The position numbers and the translations under genes were made by a program. Shown here in pieces: positions 7,059-14,369 of a stretch of 55,755 bases of DNA (positions are counted from its first letter, which is position 1; each line of letters begins with the position of its first letter). The DNA is from Treponema sp. UBA4692 (GTDB lineage: Bacteria; Spirochaetota; Spirochaetia; Treponematales; Treponemataceae). The stretch is from positions 1 to 55,755 of the forward strand of contig DHKO01000025.1 in NCBI GenBank assembly GCA_002404895.1, in the 5' to 3' direction. The notes under the pieces were generated by a model. The model was not told the origin of the DNA. It ran no database searches and was given only the letters and a program-made list of their open reading frames with translations.

Positions 7059-8279
7059 ATGCTTGTTGAATTTTCATGCGCAAATGTTCGCTCTATAAAA
7101 GAACCTGTCCGTTTCACGATGGAATCAGAAAAAGACCGCTCGCTAAAATCAAATCTTATCTATGACGAAAATTTCGGAACAAATTATCTCCGGTTCGCGG
7201 AGATTCTAGGCGAGAACGGCTCTGGAAAAACCAGTTTTCTTGTCGCCCTTTCTCTTCTGCATGACCTTATCATGACAAATGCCGCTATGCTCCATGGGCA
7301 GCCTTTAATACGCATTCCCCATAAGCTTGCGCAGAATCTTCCTACGGCTTTTTTGATTACTTTTGTGCAGAACGGAGTCCGGTTCAAATATTCCCTGGAA
7401 TATGACAACAATGCGATTCTCAGCGAAAGCCTTTATTACTGGCCGGGAAACCGAATCTCGCTTATATTCAAGCGCCGCAAGGAGAATTATGAGATTTCAA
7501 ACAATTTTCCGAAGCTGGTTCAAGCCGCAAAAGACAAGATTGACTACAACAAGCTGCTTCTGGTAATAGGCTCGCAAGACACACCTTATATTGAGCTTAA
7601 GAATGCAATATCGTTTTTCACGAGGGATTTGGTAATTTACTCGCCCGGGCCGAACAACTGGCTTAATTATTCAGCAGGTCAGATTGCGAACAATCCTGCT
7701 GTCTATAAAAAGGTTCTTGATTTTCTACGTTCGCTTGGAATAAATGTGGCTGGAATCAATGCGAGGCTTGAGCAGCGTCCTCTTATGCCAAGCGAGGTTC
7801 CTTTTGAACTTGGCGAGCAGTTCAGGCAAATGGCCATGAGCCAAGTAGCCGTAATTCCGCATATCGAGCTTGACTATGGAGATTTTTGTGTTGACTACAA
7901 CGAGGAATCGGCAGGAATCCAGTCTCTCTTGCAGTTCTTGTGTCCTCTTTTTGATATTTTTGAGAACAGCAAAGTTTTTTTGTGCGACGAGATTGAAAGC
8001 CATCTGCATCCTAGCGCAGTGCGGCAAATTATAAAGCTCTTCAACTCGAACCAGAATTCAAAGGCGCAGATAATTCTAACGACCCACGACATCGACCTTT
8101 TGGACATAGACATTTTGCGCCGCGACCAAATCTGGTTTTCCGCAATGAACACAGAAGAGCGCAGCTCAAATATTTTCAGGCTTTCCGGCCTTAAAGGCGT
8201 GCGCAAGGACGACAACTTAAAGAAAAATTATCTTGAAGGCAAATACAAAAGAATGTGGGCGGAACAGAACAAAAAATAG
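7059..8279 (+). CDS. AAA-family ATPase (AbiLii/RloA-like, OLD-related)
   Basis: 406 residues. Walker A is GENGSGKTS at 51-59, an ABC-like signature lies in EESAGIQSLLQFL, Walker B is KVFLCDEIESHLHP and the switch His is in LTTHD. This is the ABC-type AAA ATPase group (AAA_15/AAA_21) that includes RloA/AbiLii proteins, usually encoded next to RloB-type effectors. Here no partner is present: the next 240 bases hold no gene and the operon beyond is about sulfur. The start is set by a strong purine-rich ribosome site. Role unknown; a defence or DNA/RNA-repair ATPase is the family-based guess. Confidence 0.82.
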   Translation: MLVEFSCANVRSIKEPVRFTMESEKDRSLKSNLIYDENFGTNYLRFAEILGENGSGKTSFLVALSLLHDLIMTNAAMLHGQPLIRIPHKLAQNLPTAFLITFVQNGVRFKYSLEYDNNAILSESLYYWPGNRISLIFKRRKENYEISNNFPKLVQAAKDKIDYNKLLLVIGSQDTPYIELKNAISFFTRDLVIYSPGPNNWLNYSAGQIANNPAVYKKVLDFLRSLGINVAGINARLEQRPLMPSEVPFELGEQFRQMAMSQVAVIPHIELDYGDFCVDYNEESAGIQSLLQFLCPLFDIFENSKVFLCDEIESHLHPSAVRQIIKLFNSNQNSKAQIILTTHDIDLLDIDILRRDQIWFSAMNTEERSSNIFRLSGLKGVRKDDNLKKNYLEGKYKRMWAEQNKK

Positions 8280-8436
8280 CGGGAAGGAAACGGACAGACG
8301 CTCTTTTTTAGAGTTCAGCCGGCAAGAGATTTTCTTTCTGCAGATATGCCCACACAGTATTTTTCTCTTCTCCGCTCCCCGCTCTTTTTCAATAATCCTT
8401 CGTCAAAAAACATCTTTTATTTATTTTCAAAACCTA

Positions 8437-8465
8437 TTGACTTAGTAGATAATAATAACTAAGAT
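8437..8465 (+). promoter_or_regulatory. Promoter of the sulfur operon with overlapping inverted repeat
   Basis: TTGACT (8437-8442), spacer of 17, TAAGAT (8460-8465). CTTAGT (8441-8446) and ACTAAG (8458-8463) form an inverted repeat that covers the spacer and touches both promoter boxes, a position suited to a repressor operator. No other gene lies in 8280-8521; that stretch carries pyrimidine-rich sequence after the ATPase stop and a short CCTAT-N7-ATAGG hairpin (about 8477-8493) in the leader RNA. Confidence 0.65.
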
Positions 8466-8521
8466 ACATTCATTACCTATCACAGCAATAGGAATATTAC
8501 AAATCAAAACAGGAGGACATG

Positions 8522-8599
8522 ATGAAATACTACTTTGAAAAGTTAGTTCGCGAAAACTTTAGAAACGGAGTCATGCGCTGCTGTTGTCTTTTCGCTTAG
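8522..8599 (+). CDS. Poly-cysteine leader peptide (25 residues), probable cysteine attenuator
   Basis: AGGAGG (8511-8516) is five bases from ATG 8522; the in-frame ATG at 8519 is too close. The frame ends at TAG 8597-8599. The peptide ends VMRCCCLFA, with three Cys codons in a row (TGC TGT TGT, 8579-8587). It has no Ser or Thr. Leader ORFs with runs of the codon for the pathway's end product are the classic attenuation device, and poly-Cys leaders before cysteine genes are known in mycobacteria. Downstream are a LanC-like enzyme, cysteine synthase and a sulfonate-type importer, so sensing of charged Cys-tRNA is the natural reading. No T-tract terminator follows, so the output would be translational or Rho-dependent. 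Confidence 0.75.
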   Translation: MKYYFEKLVRENFRNGVMRCCCLFA

Positions 8600-8600
8600 G

Positions 8601-8771
8601 CTGAAAATTTTCTGTTTTCGGCAAAATCAGTTAAATCAAAATTCAAATTCTCAAAAAAATAAAATCAGGGTTGCCAAAAGAGTTGTTGTCATTCTGAAAA
8701 GCAGACAGGCAGAAACTTTTTAACTTAAAAATGACGTATTGTCGGGCAGCCCATAGCATAAGGAGCATTTT
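8601..8771 (+). promoter_or_regulatory. Structured leader between poly-Cys ORF and LanC-like gene
   Basis: GCTGAAAA (from about 8600) pairs with TTTTCGGC (to about 8622) right after the leader stop codon. A second, larger fold pairs GGGTTGCC (8668-8675) with GGCAGCCC (8745-8752) and, inside it, GTCATT (8688-8693) with AATGAC (8730-8735). The ribosome site AGGAG (8761-8765) lies eight bases beyond the second fold. No intrinsic terminator is visible. Confidence 0.55.
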
Positions 8772-10199
8772 ATGTCAGAAAATATTCTTTTCAAGAAATA
8801 TACAACTCAGGATTATGTGAAATTTGCAGAGCAGACTGCAAACTGGATTAAGATAACTGGAAAACACGGCAAAATTGGAAAACTTTGGCTTCAAAGCCCG
8901 GACTCAAAGGAAAACTTTGACGATTATCCAATGCTTACTCCAAAGTCAATTTATGGCGGTTCGGCTGGTGTAGGTCTTTTTTATCTTCGTTTGTATCAGA
9001 TTACAAAAAATGCGGAATATTTGGATGAGGCAGAGTCTGCCGCAAAGGAAATCATTGCTACTTACGAGGGCAAGGCTTTTTATGAGCGCACGCTGAACCT
9101 TAAGGCAACGGAAGATAAGCTTGTCCATGTAAAAAATATGCCGGGCTGGATAGCGGGATTCAACAACGGACCGACAGGTCAGGCTTATTTTATTCTGAAG
9201 CTTTACGAAATCACAAAAGATGAAGCCTACATCAGTTTTGCAAGAAAAGTTGCGGATGATGTGATTTCTGTGGCAAAGACTAAAGATGACGGAATCTACT
9301 GGAGCGAGCAGCTGGACTACTGCGGCGACGGAAGCTACATTCCGTATTTTGCAGAGCTTTACCGCGCCACAAAGGACGAAAAATATGCTGACGCGGCTCG
9401 GAAGTTTGGAAATTATCTTCTTACAAAAGGAAAGCCTGCCCCGAACGGCGGAACTTACTGGAATGTTGTAGACCTTACAATTATCGACTTTCCAAAAGAT
9501 GTGTTTTGGGTGAATCTTGCGCATGGAACTAGCGGCGTGGGTTTTGTCTTTGCGCTTATCTACAATCTTACAAAAGAGGAAAAATTCCTGAACGCGGCAA
9601 AAGAGGCTGCAAAGTATATTCAGGGAATCGCGGTTGGAGATGAAAATGCGGTTCTTGTGCCTTATCTTGACAGCCTTGAGCGCGGCCCTTCAACAGAATT
9701 TTATTATCTGAGCCAGTGCCACGGGCCTGCAGGAACTTCGCTTTTGTTCCACGCGCTTTACGGCATCACAGGCGAAAAAGAATATTTTGACTGGGTTCTA
9801 AAGCTTAGCCGCGGAATCATAAAGGCAGGCGCGCCTGAAAACTTTAGCCGCGGATACTGGCAGAGCCAGGCTTTGTGCTGCGGAACTCCGGGACTGTTGG
9901 AGCATTTTGTTTCTGTCTACAAGCTTACAGGCGACAAAGAATTCCTTGAATACGCTGAGCGCACTGCAAAAACTGTTGTGGGCCAGTCGTTTGTGGAAGA
10001 CGCGGACGGCGACATTTACCACCAAAAGAACGCAAGAAGATGGAGCGGGGCTTGGTGGCGCACAATCCCGACAGATGTTCACAGCTACACAGGACTTTAC
10101 ATCGGAACAGCTGGAAACGCATGGACACTGCTTTCTCTGGCTGCGGCACAGAACGGCGAAAAACTGATTGAAACCGTGGAATACGATTTCTTTAAATAA
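8772..10199 (+). CDS. LanC-like (lanthionine synthetase C family) protein
   Basis: 475 residues made of repeated helical hairpins with G-x-x-G turns, as in the alpha/alpha toroid of LanC/LanCL proteins. Family landmarks: YGGSAGVGLFYL near 57, LAHGTSGV with His251, SQCHGPAG with Cys316, and ALCCGTPG with Cys369-Cys370. In NisC/LanCL the zinc is held by Cys in the first of the last two motifs and Cys-His in the second; here the His is Cys370, giving the three-Cys CCG form known from ProcM-type lanthipeptide synthetases. No LanA precursor or dehydratase is nearby. In this operon it probably acts on a thiol or thioether small molecule; that is inference. Confidence 0.85.
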   Translation: MSENILFKKYTTQDYVKFAEQTANWIKITGKHGKIGKLWLQSPDSKENFDDYPMLTPKSIYGGSAGVGLFYLRLYQITKNAEYLDEAESAAKEIIATYEGKAFYERTLNLKATEDKLVHVKNMPGWIAGFNNGPTGQAYFILKLYEITKDEAYISFARKVADDVISVAKTKDDGIYWSEQLDYCGDGSYIPYFAELYRATKDEKYADAARKFGNYLLTKGKPAPNGGTYWNVVDLTIIDFPKDVFWVNLAHGTSGVGFVFALIYNLTKEEKFLNAAKEAAKYIQGIAVGDENAVLVPYLDSLERGPSTEFYYLSQCHGPAGTSLLFHALYGITGEKEYFDWVLKLSRGIIKAGAPENFSRGYWQSQALCCGTPGLLEHFVSVYKLTGDKEFLEYAERTAKTVVGQSFVEDADGDIYHQKNARRWSGAWWRTIPTDVHSYTGLYIGTAGNAWTLLSLAAAQNGEKLIETVEYDFFK

Positions 10200-10215
10200 T
10201 TCTTCCGGGGGTTTT

Positions 10216-10343
10216 AGGGGCGCTCCCCTAGGAGAGGGTTTCGACATCCTGTCGAAATGAGAAGCTGCCGCTTCTCAGACAAAAAACACTTTACACTGCC
10301 ATCCGTGGCAGTGTGCTTTCATAATAACAGGGCAGACGCCCCT
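10216..10343 (+). repeat. Multi-hairpin palindromic element between LanC-like gene and cysK
   Basis: The 164-base gap holds no gene. Outer arms AGGGGCG (10216-10222) and CGCCCCT (10337-10343) are complementary. Inside are three perfect hairpins: TTTCGA-CATCCTG-TCGAAA (10239-10257), GAGAAGCTGCCGCTTCTC (10259-10276) and CACTGCC-ATCCGT-GGCAGTG (10294-10313). GGGG of the left outer arm can also pair locally with CCCC (10225-10228). The first two hairpins recur in the same order, with compensating base changes, at 34962-34996. Confidence 0.8.
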
Positions 10344-10363
10344 TTAAAAAAAGAGGGAAAAAA

Positions 10364-11344
10364 ATGGCAAAACTTTATGATTCAATCACAGAACTTGTTG
10401 GAGACACTCCGCTGGTGCGCCTTCACCGTTACGAAAAACTTGTTGGCGCGAAAGGCAACATTCTTGGAAAATTTGAATATTTCAATCCGTCCGGAAGCGT
10501 AAAGGACCGCGCGGCTCTGAACATCATAGAAGAGGCGGAAAAGCGTGGAGACATAAAGCCCGGAATGACGCTTGTTGACTACACGAGCGGAAACACAGGA
10601 ATCGGCGAGGCGACTTTTGCGAACGCTAAGGGCTACAAATTTGTTGCCGTTATTCAGCCTGGAGTTTCCGTTGAACGCTCGCAGATTCTAAAGGCGCTTG
10701 GCGCGACACTCTTGCAGGTTACTGATGTTCCGGGATTTCCTGAGCTTCTTAAAAACGGACTTTCAATGGCAGGACTAGACCGCGTCTTCAAGGATTTTGC
10801 GCGCTCAAAAGGCTGGTATTATTTGAACCAGTGCTCGGACATTAACAATTCGCTTGCGCACGTAAAGACAACCGGACCTGAAATCTGGGAGGCGACAGGC
10901 GGAAAAGTTGACTATGTTGTGCAGCTTGTTGGAACAGGCGGAACTCTTTCAGGCCTTGCAAAATATTTCCGCGAGAAAAACCCGGATGTGAAGATTATCG
11001 GCGCGCAGCCGGCGGAGCAGTCAAAAAAGAATCCGGCTTTCCCGGAGCGCAACACGATTGACGGCGTTCTGAACTTTGACGGTGTGCCGGACGAAAATTA
11101 TCCGCCGCTTTTCAAGAGCTTCAACACAAAATACGACGAATGTTTTGACGTTGTCGCCGAGGATGCTTACGAAACCGGGCGGAAACTCGTCAGCCAGGAA
11201 GGATTTTTTGTCGGCCAGTCAGCCGGGGCGGCTCTTTGGACGGCAACCCAGATTGCAAAACGTCCAGAGGCGGCCGGAAAAAATATTGTGGTGATTCTTG
11301 CGGACAACGCATTCAAGTATCTTTCCACAAATATGTATAAATAG
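10364..11344 (+). CDS. cysK: Cysteine synthase (O-acetylserine sulfhydrylase)
   Basis: 326 residues, fold-type II PLP enzyme. Lys47 in NPSGSVKDR is the Schiff-base lysine, TSGNTG at 74-79 is the substrate/cofactor loop, and VGTGGTLSG binds the PLP phosphate. It makes cysteine from O-acetylserine (or an activated serine) and sulfide in the cytoplasm. RBS AGAGGG precedes ATG 10364. It lies in an operon behind a poly-Cys leader and before a sulfonate-type importer, consistent with cysteine-responsive expression. A cystathionine beta-synthase or other beta-replacement role cannot be excluded, particularly with a LanC-like partner. Confidence 0.9.
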   Translation: MAKLYDSITELVGDTPLVRLHRYEKLVGAKGNILGKFEYFNPSGSVKDRAALNIIEEAEKRGDIKPGMTLVDYTSGNTGIGEATFANAKGYKFVAVIQPGVSVERSQILKALGATLLQVTDVPGFPELLKNGLSMAGLDRVFKDFARSKGWYYLNQCSDINNSLAHVKTTGPEIWEATGGKVDYVVQLVGTGGTLSGLAKYFREKNPDVKIIGAQPAEQSKKNPAFPERNTIDGVLNFDGVPDENYPPLFKSFNTKYDECFDVVAEDAYETGRKLVSQEGFFVGQSAGAALWTATQIAKRPEAAGKNIVVILADNAFKYLSTNMYK

Positions 11345-11428
11345 CCGGTGGTTGCCGGGATTTTCGTGGCTGCGCTTACACTTCTTTCTATATCGCCACA
11401 TAAATCCCTAACCCATGGAGGAAGGCTT

Positions 11429-12379
11429 ATGAAAAATTCAATAAAAAGGTTTCTGCCTCTTGCCGGAGCTGTTTTTGCATTGGCTTTGCAGCTGCTTATA
11501 AAAGACAGCCGCCGCCATCCAGCTTCTTTGCATCCTTATTACGCAAACCTGCTTATAGTTTTTGCAGTTCTGGCGATGGCGGCTTTTGTTTTATCATTTT
11601 TCTTGAAAAAGTCAAAATTGTTTCTTGAACAAAACGGGCCTGTAATCGCCGGAAGTTTTGCCCTGCTTTCTTTGCTGAATATTTTAACGGCAAAGACTGC
11701 AACGCTTCCTGTAATGCTTTTTCCAAGTTTTGACAATGTTTTGTCTGTCTTTGTGGAATCGCGCGCTTTGATGGCAAGGTGCGTTCTTCATTCTGTAAAG
11801 CTTTTGTTCACCGGAATTTTCTGGGGCGTTTTTGCGGGATTTCTTACAGGTGTCGGACTTGGATTTTCAAGGATTTTCAATTACTGGGTGAATCCGTTAA
11901 TCAAGATAATCGGGCCGATTCCTGCGACAGCATGGATTCCGATTTCCCTTGTCGTTTTTCCGGGAACTTTTGGGGCGAGCGTTTTTATAATCGCGCTTTC
12001 TGTGTGGTTTCCAGTTCTGCTTTTGACAAGCTCAGGAATCCAGAATGTTCCGAATGCGTATTTTGAAGTCGGAAAAACTTTGGGAGCCGGAAAATTCTAC
12101 CAGATTTTCAGGATTGCGATTCCGGCGGCGCTTCCTAATATTTTTCAGGGGCTTTTCTTTGGAATCTGCTCCTCGTTCATCGCGCTCATGACGGCGGAAA
12201 TGTTCGGGGCAAAGGCTGGAATCGGCTGGTTCATAAACATGGAAAAAGAGCTTGCGGAATTCAAAGGCGTTTACGCCGGCCTTATTCTGATTGCGGTTTT
12301 CTGCTCGGTGATTCTAAAAATCTTGTTCATAATCCGGGACAAGGCTTTAAGATGGCAGAAAGGGCTTGTTAAGTGGTAG
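11429..12379 (+). CDS. ABC transporter permease, nitrate/sulfonate/taurine (SsuC-like) type
   Basis: 316 residues. ATG 11429 is chosen because GGAGG (11417-11421) is just upstream; an in-frame start at 11348 has no ribosome site. Two N-terminal hydrophobic helices (about 10-24 and 38-56) precede the usual six-helix BPD_transp_1 domain. The ATPase-coupling EAA loop reads EVGKTLGAGKFYQIFRIAIP. It forms the membrane channel of an importer with the ATPase and binding protein that follow. The substrate is likely a sulfur-containing anion or amino acid given cysK in the operon; no desulfonating monooxygenase is present, in keeping with an anaerobe. Confidence 0.87.
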   Translation: MKNSIKRFLPLAGAVFALALQLLIKDSRRHPASLHPYYANLLIVFAVLAMAAFVLSFFLKKSKLFLEQNGPVIAGSFALLSLLNILTAKTATLPVMLFPSFDNVLSVFVESRALMARCVLHSVKLLFTGIFWGVFAGFLTGVGLGFSRIFNYWVNPLIKIIGPIPATAWIPISLVVFPGTFGASVFIIALSVWFPVLLLTSSGIQNVPNAYFEVGKTLGAGKFYQIFRIAIPAALPNIFQGLFFGICSSFIALMTAEMFGAKAGIGWFINMEKELAEFKGVYAGLILIAVFCSVILKILFIIRDKALRWQKGLVKW

Positions 12380-12395
12380 TAATCCTGGAGATTTT

Positions 12396-13184
12396 ATGGA
12401 AGGCGAAGTAAAAATTCTTAACGCTTCAAAAGTTTTTTCAGGCTCGGGCAATTCCTCAAAGGAATCTGTGACTGCGCTGGACGAAGTCGATTTTGAAATT
12501 CCTGCTGGAAGTTTTGTGACTTTAATCGGTCCTTCCGGCTGCGGAAAAACAACTTTGCTCCGCTGCATTGCAGGCCTGGAGACTCTTACAGAAGGAAAAA
12601 TCCTTGTTGACGGAAAAACTGTTTCAAAGCCTGGAAGCGACAGGGGATTTGCGTTTCAGCAGGCAAATCTTTTTCCGTGGCTCACAATCCGCGAGAACAT
12701 CAGTTTCGGGCTGAAAGCAAGAAAGATTTTCAAGGCGAACAAAAGTTCTGTGGACGAATTTATAAATCTTGTTGGCTTGAACGGCTTTGAGAATTCGTTT
12801 CCGCACCAGATTTCAGGCGGAATGAACCAAAGGGCAAGCCTTGCGCGCGCTCTTGTAGGCCATCCGAAAATTCTTCTTTTGGACGAGCCGCTCGGAGCTT
12901 TGGACGCATTCACAAGAATGACAATGCAGGACGAAATCTTGCGCATAAAGAAAGAGCACAACATGACAATGATTATGGTGACGCACGATGTGGACGAGGC
13001 GGTCTACATGAGCGACTACGTTGTTGTTATGACGGCGCGCCCGGCGAAAGTCCAGAAAATCATAAAGATTGAGCTTAGCCAGCCGCGCGTAAGAAAGCAG
13101 GACGTTTTTGTGAACTACAGAAACCAGATTCTTGAAATATTGAACTACGCAGGAAAACTTCCTGAGCTAGAATTTACATTATAG
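12396..13184 (+). CDS. ABC transporter ATP-binding protein (SsuB/TauB-like)
   Basis: 262 residues from ATG 12396 (TGGAG seven bases upstream); the longer frame from 12366 overlaps the permease end. Walker A GPSGCGKTT, Q-loop FQQANLFPW, signature ISGGMNQRASLARAL, Walker B ILLLDEPLGALD and switch VTHDVDEAV are all intact. The C-terminal tail matches NitT/TauT family ATPases. It energises the importer formed with the adjacent permease; the spacing between the two genes is 16 bases. Confidence 0.9.
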   Translation: MEGEVKILNASKVFSGSGNSSKESVTALDEVDFEIPAGSFVTLIGPSGCGKTTLLRCIAGLETLTEGKILVDGKTVSKPGSDRGFAFQQANLFPWLTIRENISFGLKARKIFKANKSSVDEFINLVGLNGFENSFPHQISGGMNQRASLARALVGHPKILLLDEPLGALDAFTRMTMQDEILRIKKEHNMTMIMVTHDVDEAVYMSDYVVVMTARPAKVQKIIKIELSQPRVRKQDVFVNYRNQILEILNYAGKLPELEFTL

Positions 13185-13192
13185 AAAAAAGT

Positions 13193-13283
13193 GTCATTCC
13201 GAACTCGAACACTTTAGTGTTCGCTTTGATTCGGAATCTATATTAAATATCTAATACAGATGCTGAAATAAATTCAGCATGAC
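13193..13283. repeat. GTCATTC-type inverted repeat, copy 1
   Basis: GTCATTCCGAA pairs with TTCGGAAT, and the apex is a separate perfect stem GAACACTTTAGTGTTC. A second hairpin ATGCTGAAATAAATTCAGCAT follows, ending GAC, so the whole element begins GTCAT and ends ATGAC. It lies between the ATPase and binding-protein genes of the operon. Related copies are at 36028, 46266, 46397 and 48858. Confidence 0.8.
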
Positions 13284-13301
13284 AATCAAAAGGAGAAAAA
13301 A

Positions 13302-14357
13302 ATGAAAAAAATCACTTATACTATATCATCAGTTTTGGTGGCGGCTTCGCTAGTATTCGGGCTTGCCTCGTGCAAAAAAGAAGCGCCTGTAACAGTAATC
13401 GGCTACAGAACAGGAAGCCTTTGCGCGATTCCGATTCATATTGCGGTCTTAAACGGACTTTTTGAAAAGGAATTTTCGGCAATCGGACAGAAAGTTGAGA
13501 CTCTTCATCAGTTAGGATTCAGCGGAACAACTGCGGAGCTTGTAGGAGCCGGAAAAGTCCACGGCGGATTTGAGCTTATCGCGTCTAATCTTCAGGCAAT
13601 GGAGAACGGTCTTCCAATCGTCTTTGCGACAGGCGTCCATACAGGCTGCACGCGCTATTTTGTCCGCCAGGATTCAGGAATCAACAGCCCTGCGGATTTG
13701 CGCGGAAAGAAAATCGGTGTTCTTAATCTTACAGACTCTTCTGTAATCAACTTAAAAAGAAAGCTCGGCGACTATGGCATTAAAGTTTCGCTTGCAGATT
13801 CGGAGGTTGAATTTACAGCCTACGAGATGAGCGCGCTCGGTCTTGCGCTAAAGAACGAGCAGGTTGACGCAATTGCGCTCCACGAGCCGATGGCTTCAAA
13901 AGTGGCAAACGAATTCGGCTTCAAGCAGATTCTTGACACAGGAACAGACGAAAAGTTCAAGGACGAATACTGCTGCCAGATTTTTGTTACAGAAGATTTC
14001 CTTGAAAAAAATCCAGAGGGTGTAAAAGCGTTTATCCGCGCAATCCAGAAGGCTTCGGCCTATGTTCAGGCAGTTCCAGAGGAAGCGGCGAGAATCCAGC
14101 TTGAAAACAATTTTACTTCGGGAACAGTTGAAGGCAACGTGAAAATCCTAAAAACTCTGAGCTACACTTCTTCGTATGAAAAAGGCAAGCAGACATTTGT
14201 GAACGCCGTCCATGAGCTAAAGGAACTTGGCGTTCTAAAGCCGACAACCGATGTTGAAGCGTTCATAAAACGCGGCTATGTAGACTTGAAAGGAATTCCT
14301 GAAGGATTTATCTACAATCCTGAGACAAAAGAATTTAGCGAGATTTCAGCAAAATAA
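13302..14357 (+). CDS. ABC transporter substrate-binding lipoprotein (SsuA/TauA-like)
   Basis: 351 residues with a lipoprotein signal: KKITYTISSVLVAASLVFG then LASC as lipobox, so Cys24 would be lipidated. The mature part begins VIGYRTGSLCAIPIHIAVLNGLFEKEF, the typical first lobe of NMT1/SsuA-like binding proteins, with DLRGKKIGVLNLTDSS and DAIALHEPMASKVANEFG later. RBS AAAGGAG precedes ATG 13302. It is anchored in the periplasm and feeds the permease/ATPase pair. The bound ligand is not readable from the sequence; sulfonate, taurine or a sulfur amino acid is inferred from the operon. Confidence 0.87.
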   Translation: MKKITYTISSVLVAASLVFGLASCKKEAPVTVIGYRTGSLCAIPIHIAVLNGLFEKEFSAIGQKVETLHQLGFSGTTAELVGAGKVHGGFELIASNLQAMENGLPIVFATGVHTGCTRYFVRQDSGINSPADLRGKKIGVLNLTDSSVINLKRKLGDYGIKVSLADSEVEFTAYEMSALGLALKNEQVDAIALHEPMASKVANEFGFKQILDTGTDEKFKDEYCCQIFVTEDFLEKNPEGVKAFIRAIQKASAYVQAVPEEAARIQLENNFTSGTVEGNVKILKTLSYTSSYEKGKQTFVNAVHELKELGVLKPTTDVEAFIKRGYVDLKGIPEGFIYNPETKEFSEISAK

Positions 14358-14369
14358 TCCAAAAATAAA

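Noticed and set aside
8280..8436. Extra gene after the AAA ATPase (possible RloB partner)
   Set aside because: Only a short frame shadowing the end of the ATPase gene is present, without ribosome site or recognisable domain.
8522..8599. The leader ORF as a lanthipeptide precursor for the adjacent LanC-like enzyme
   Set aside because: The peptide has no Ser or Thr, so no lanthionine can form, and no dehydratase is encoded nearby.
10216..10343. Integron attC site
   Set aside because: No conserved R/L box core sites or integrase; adjacent genes belong to one operon.
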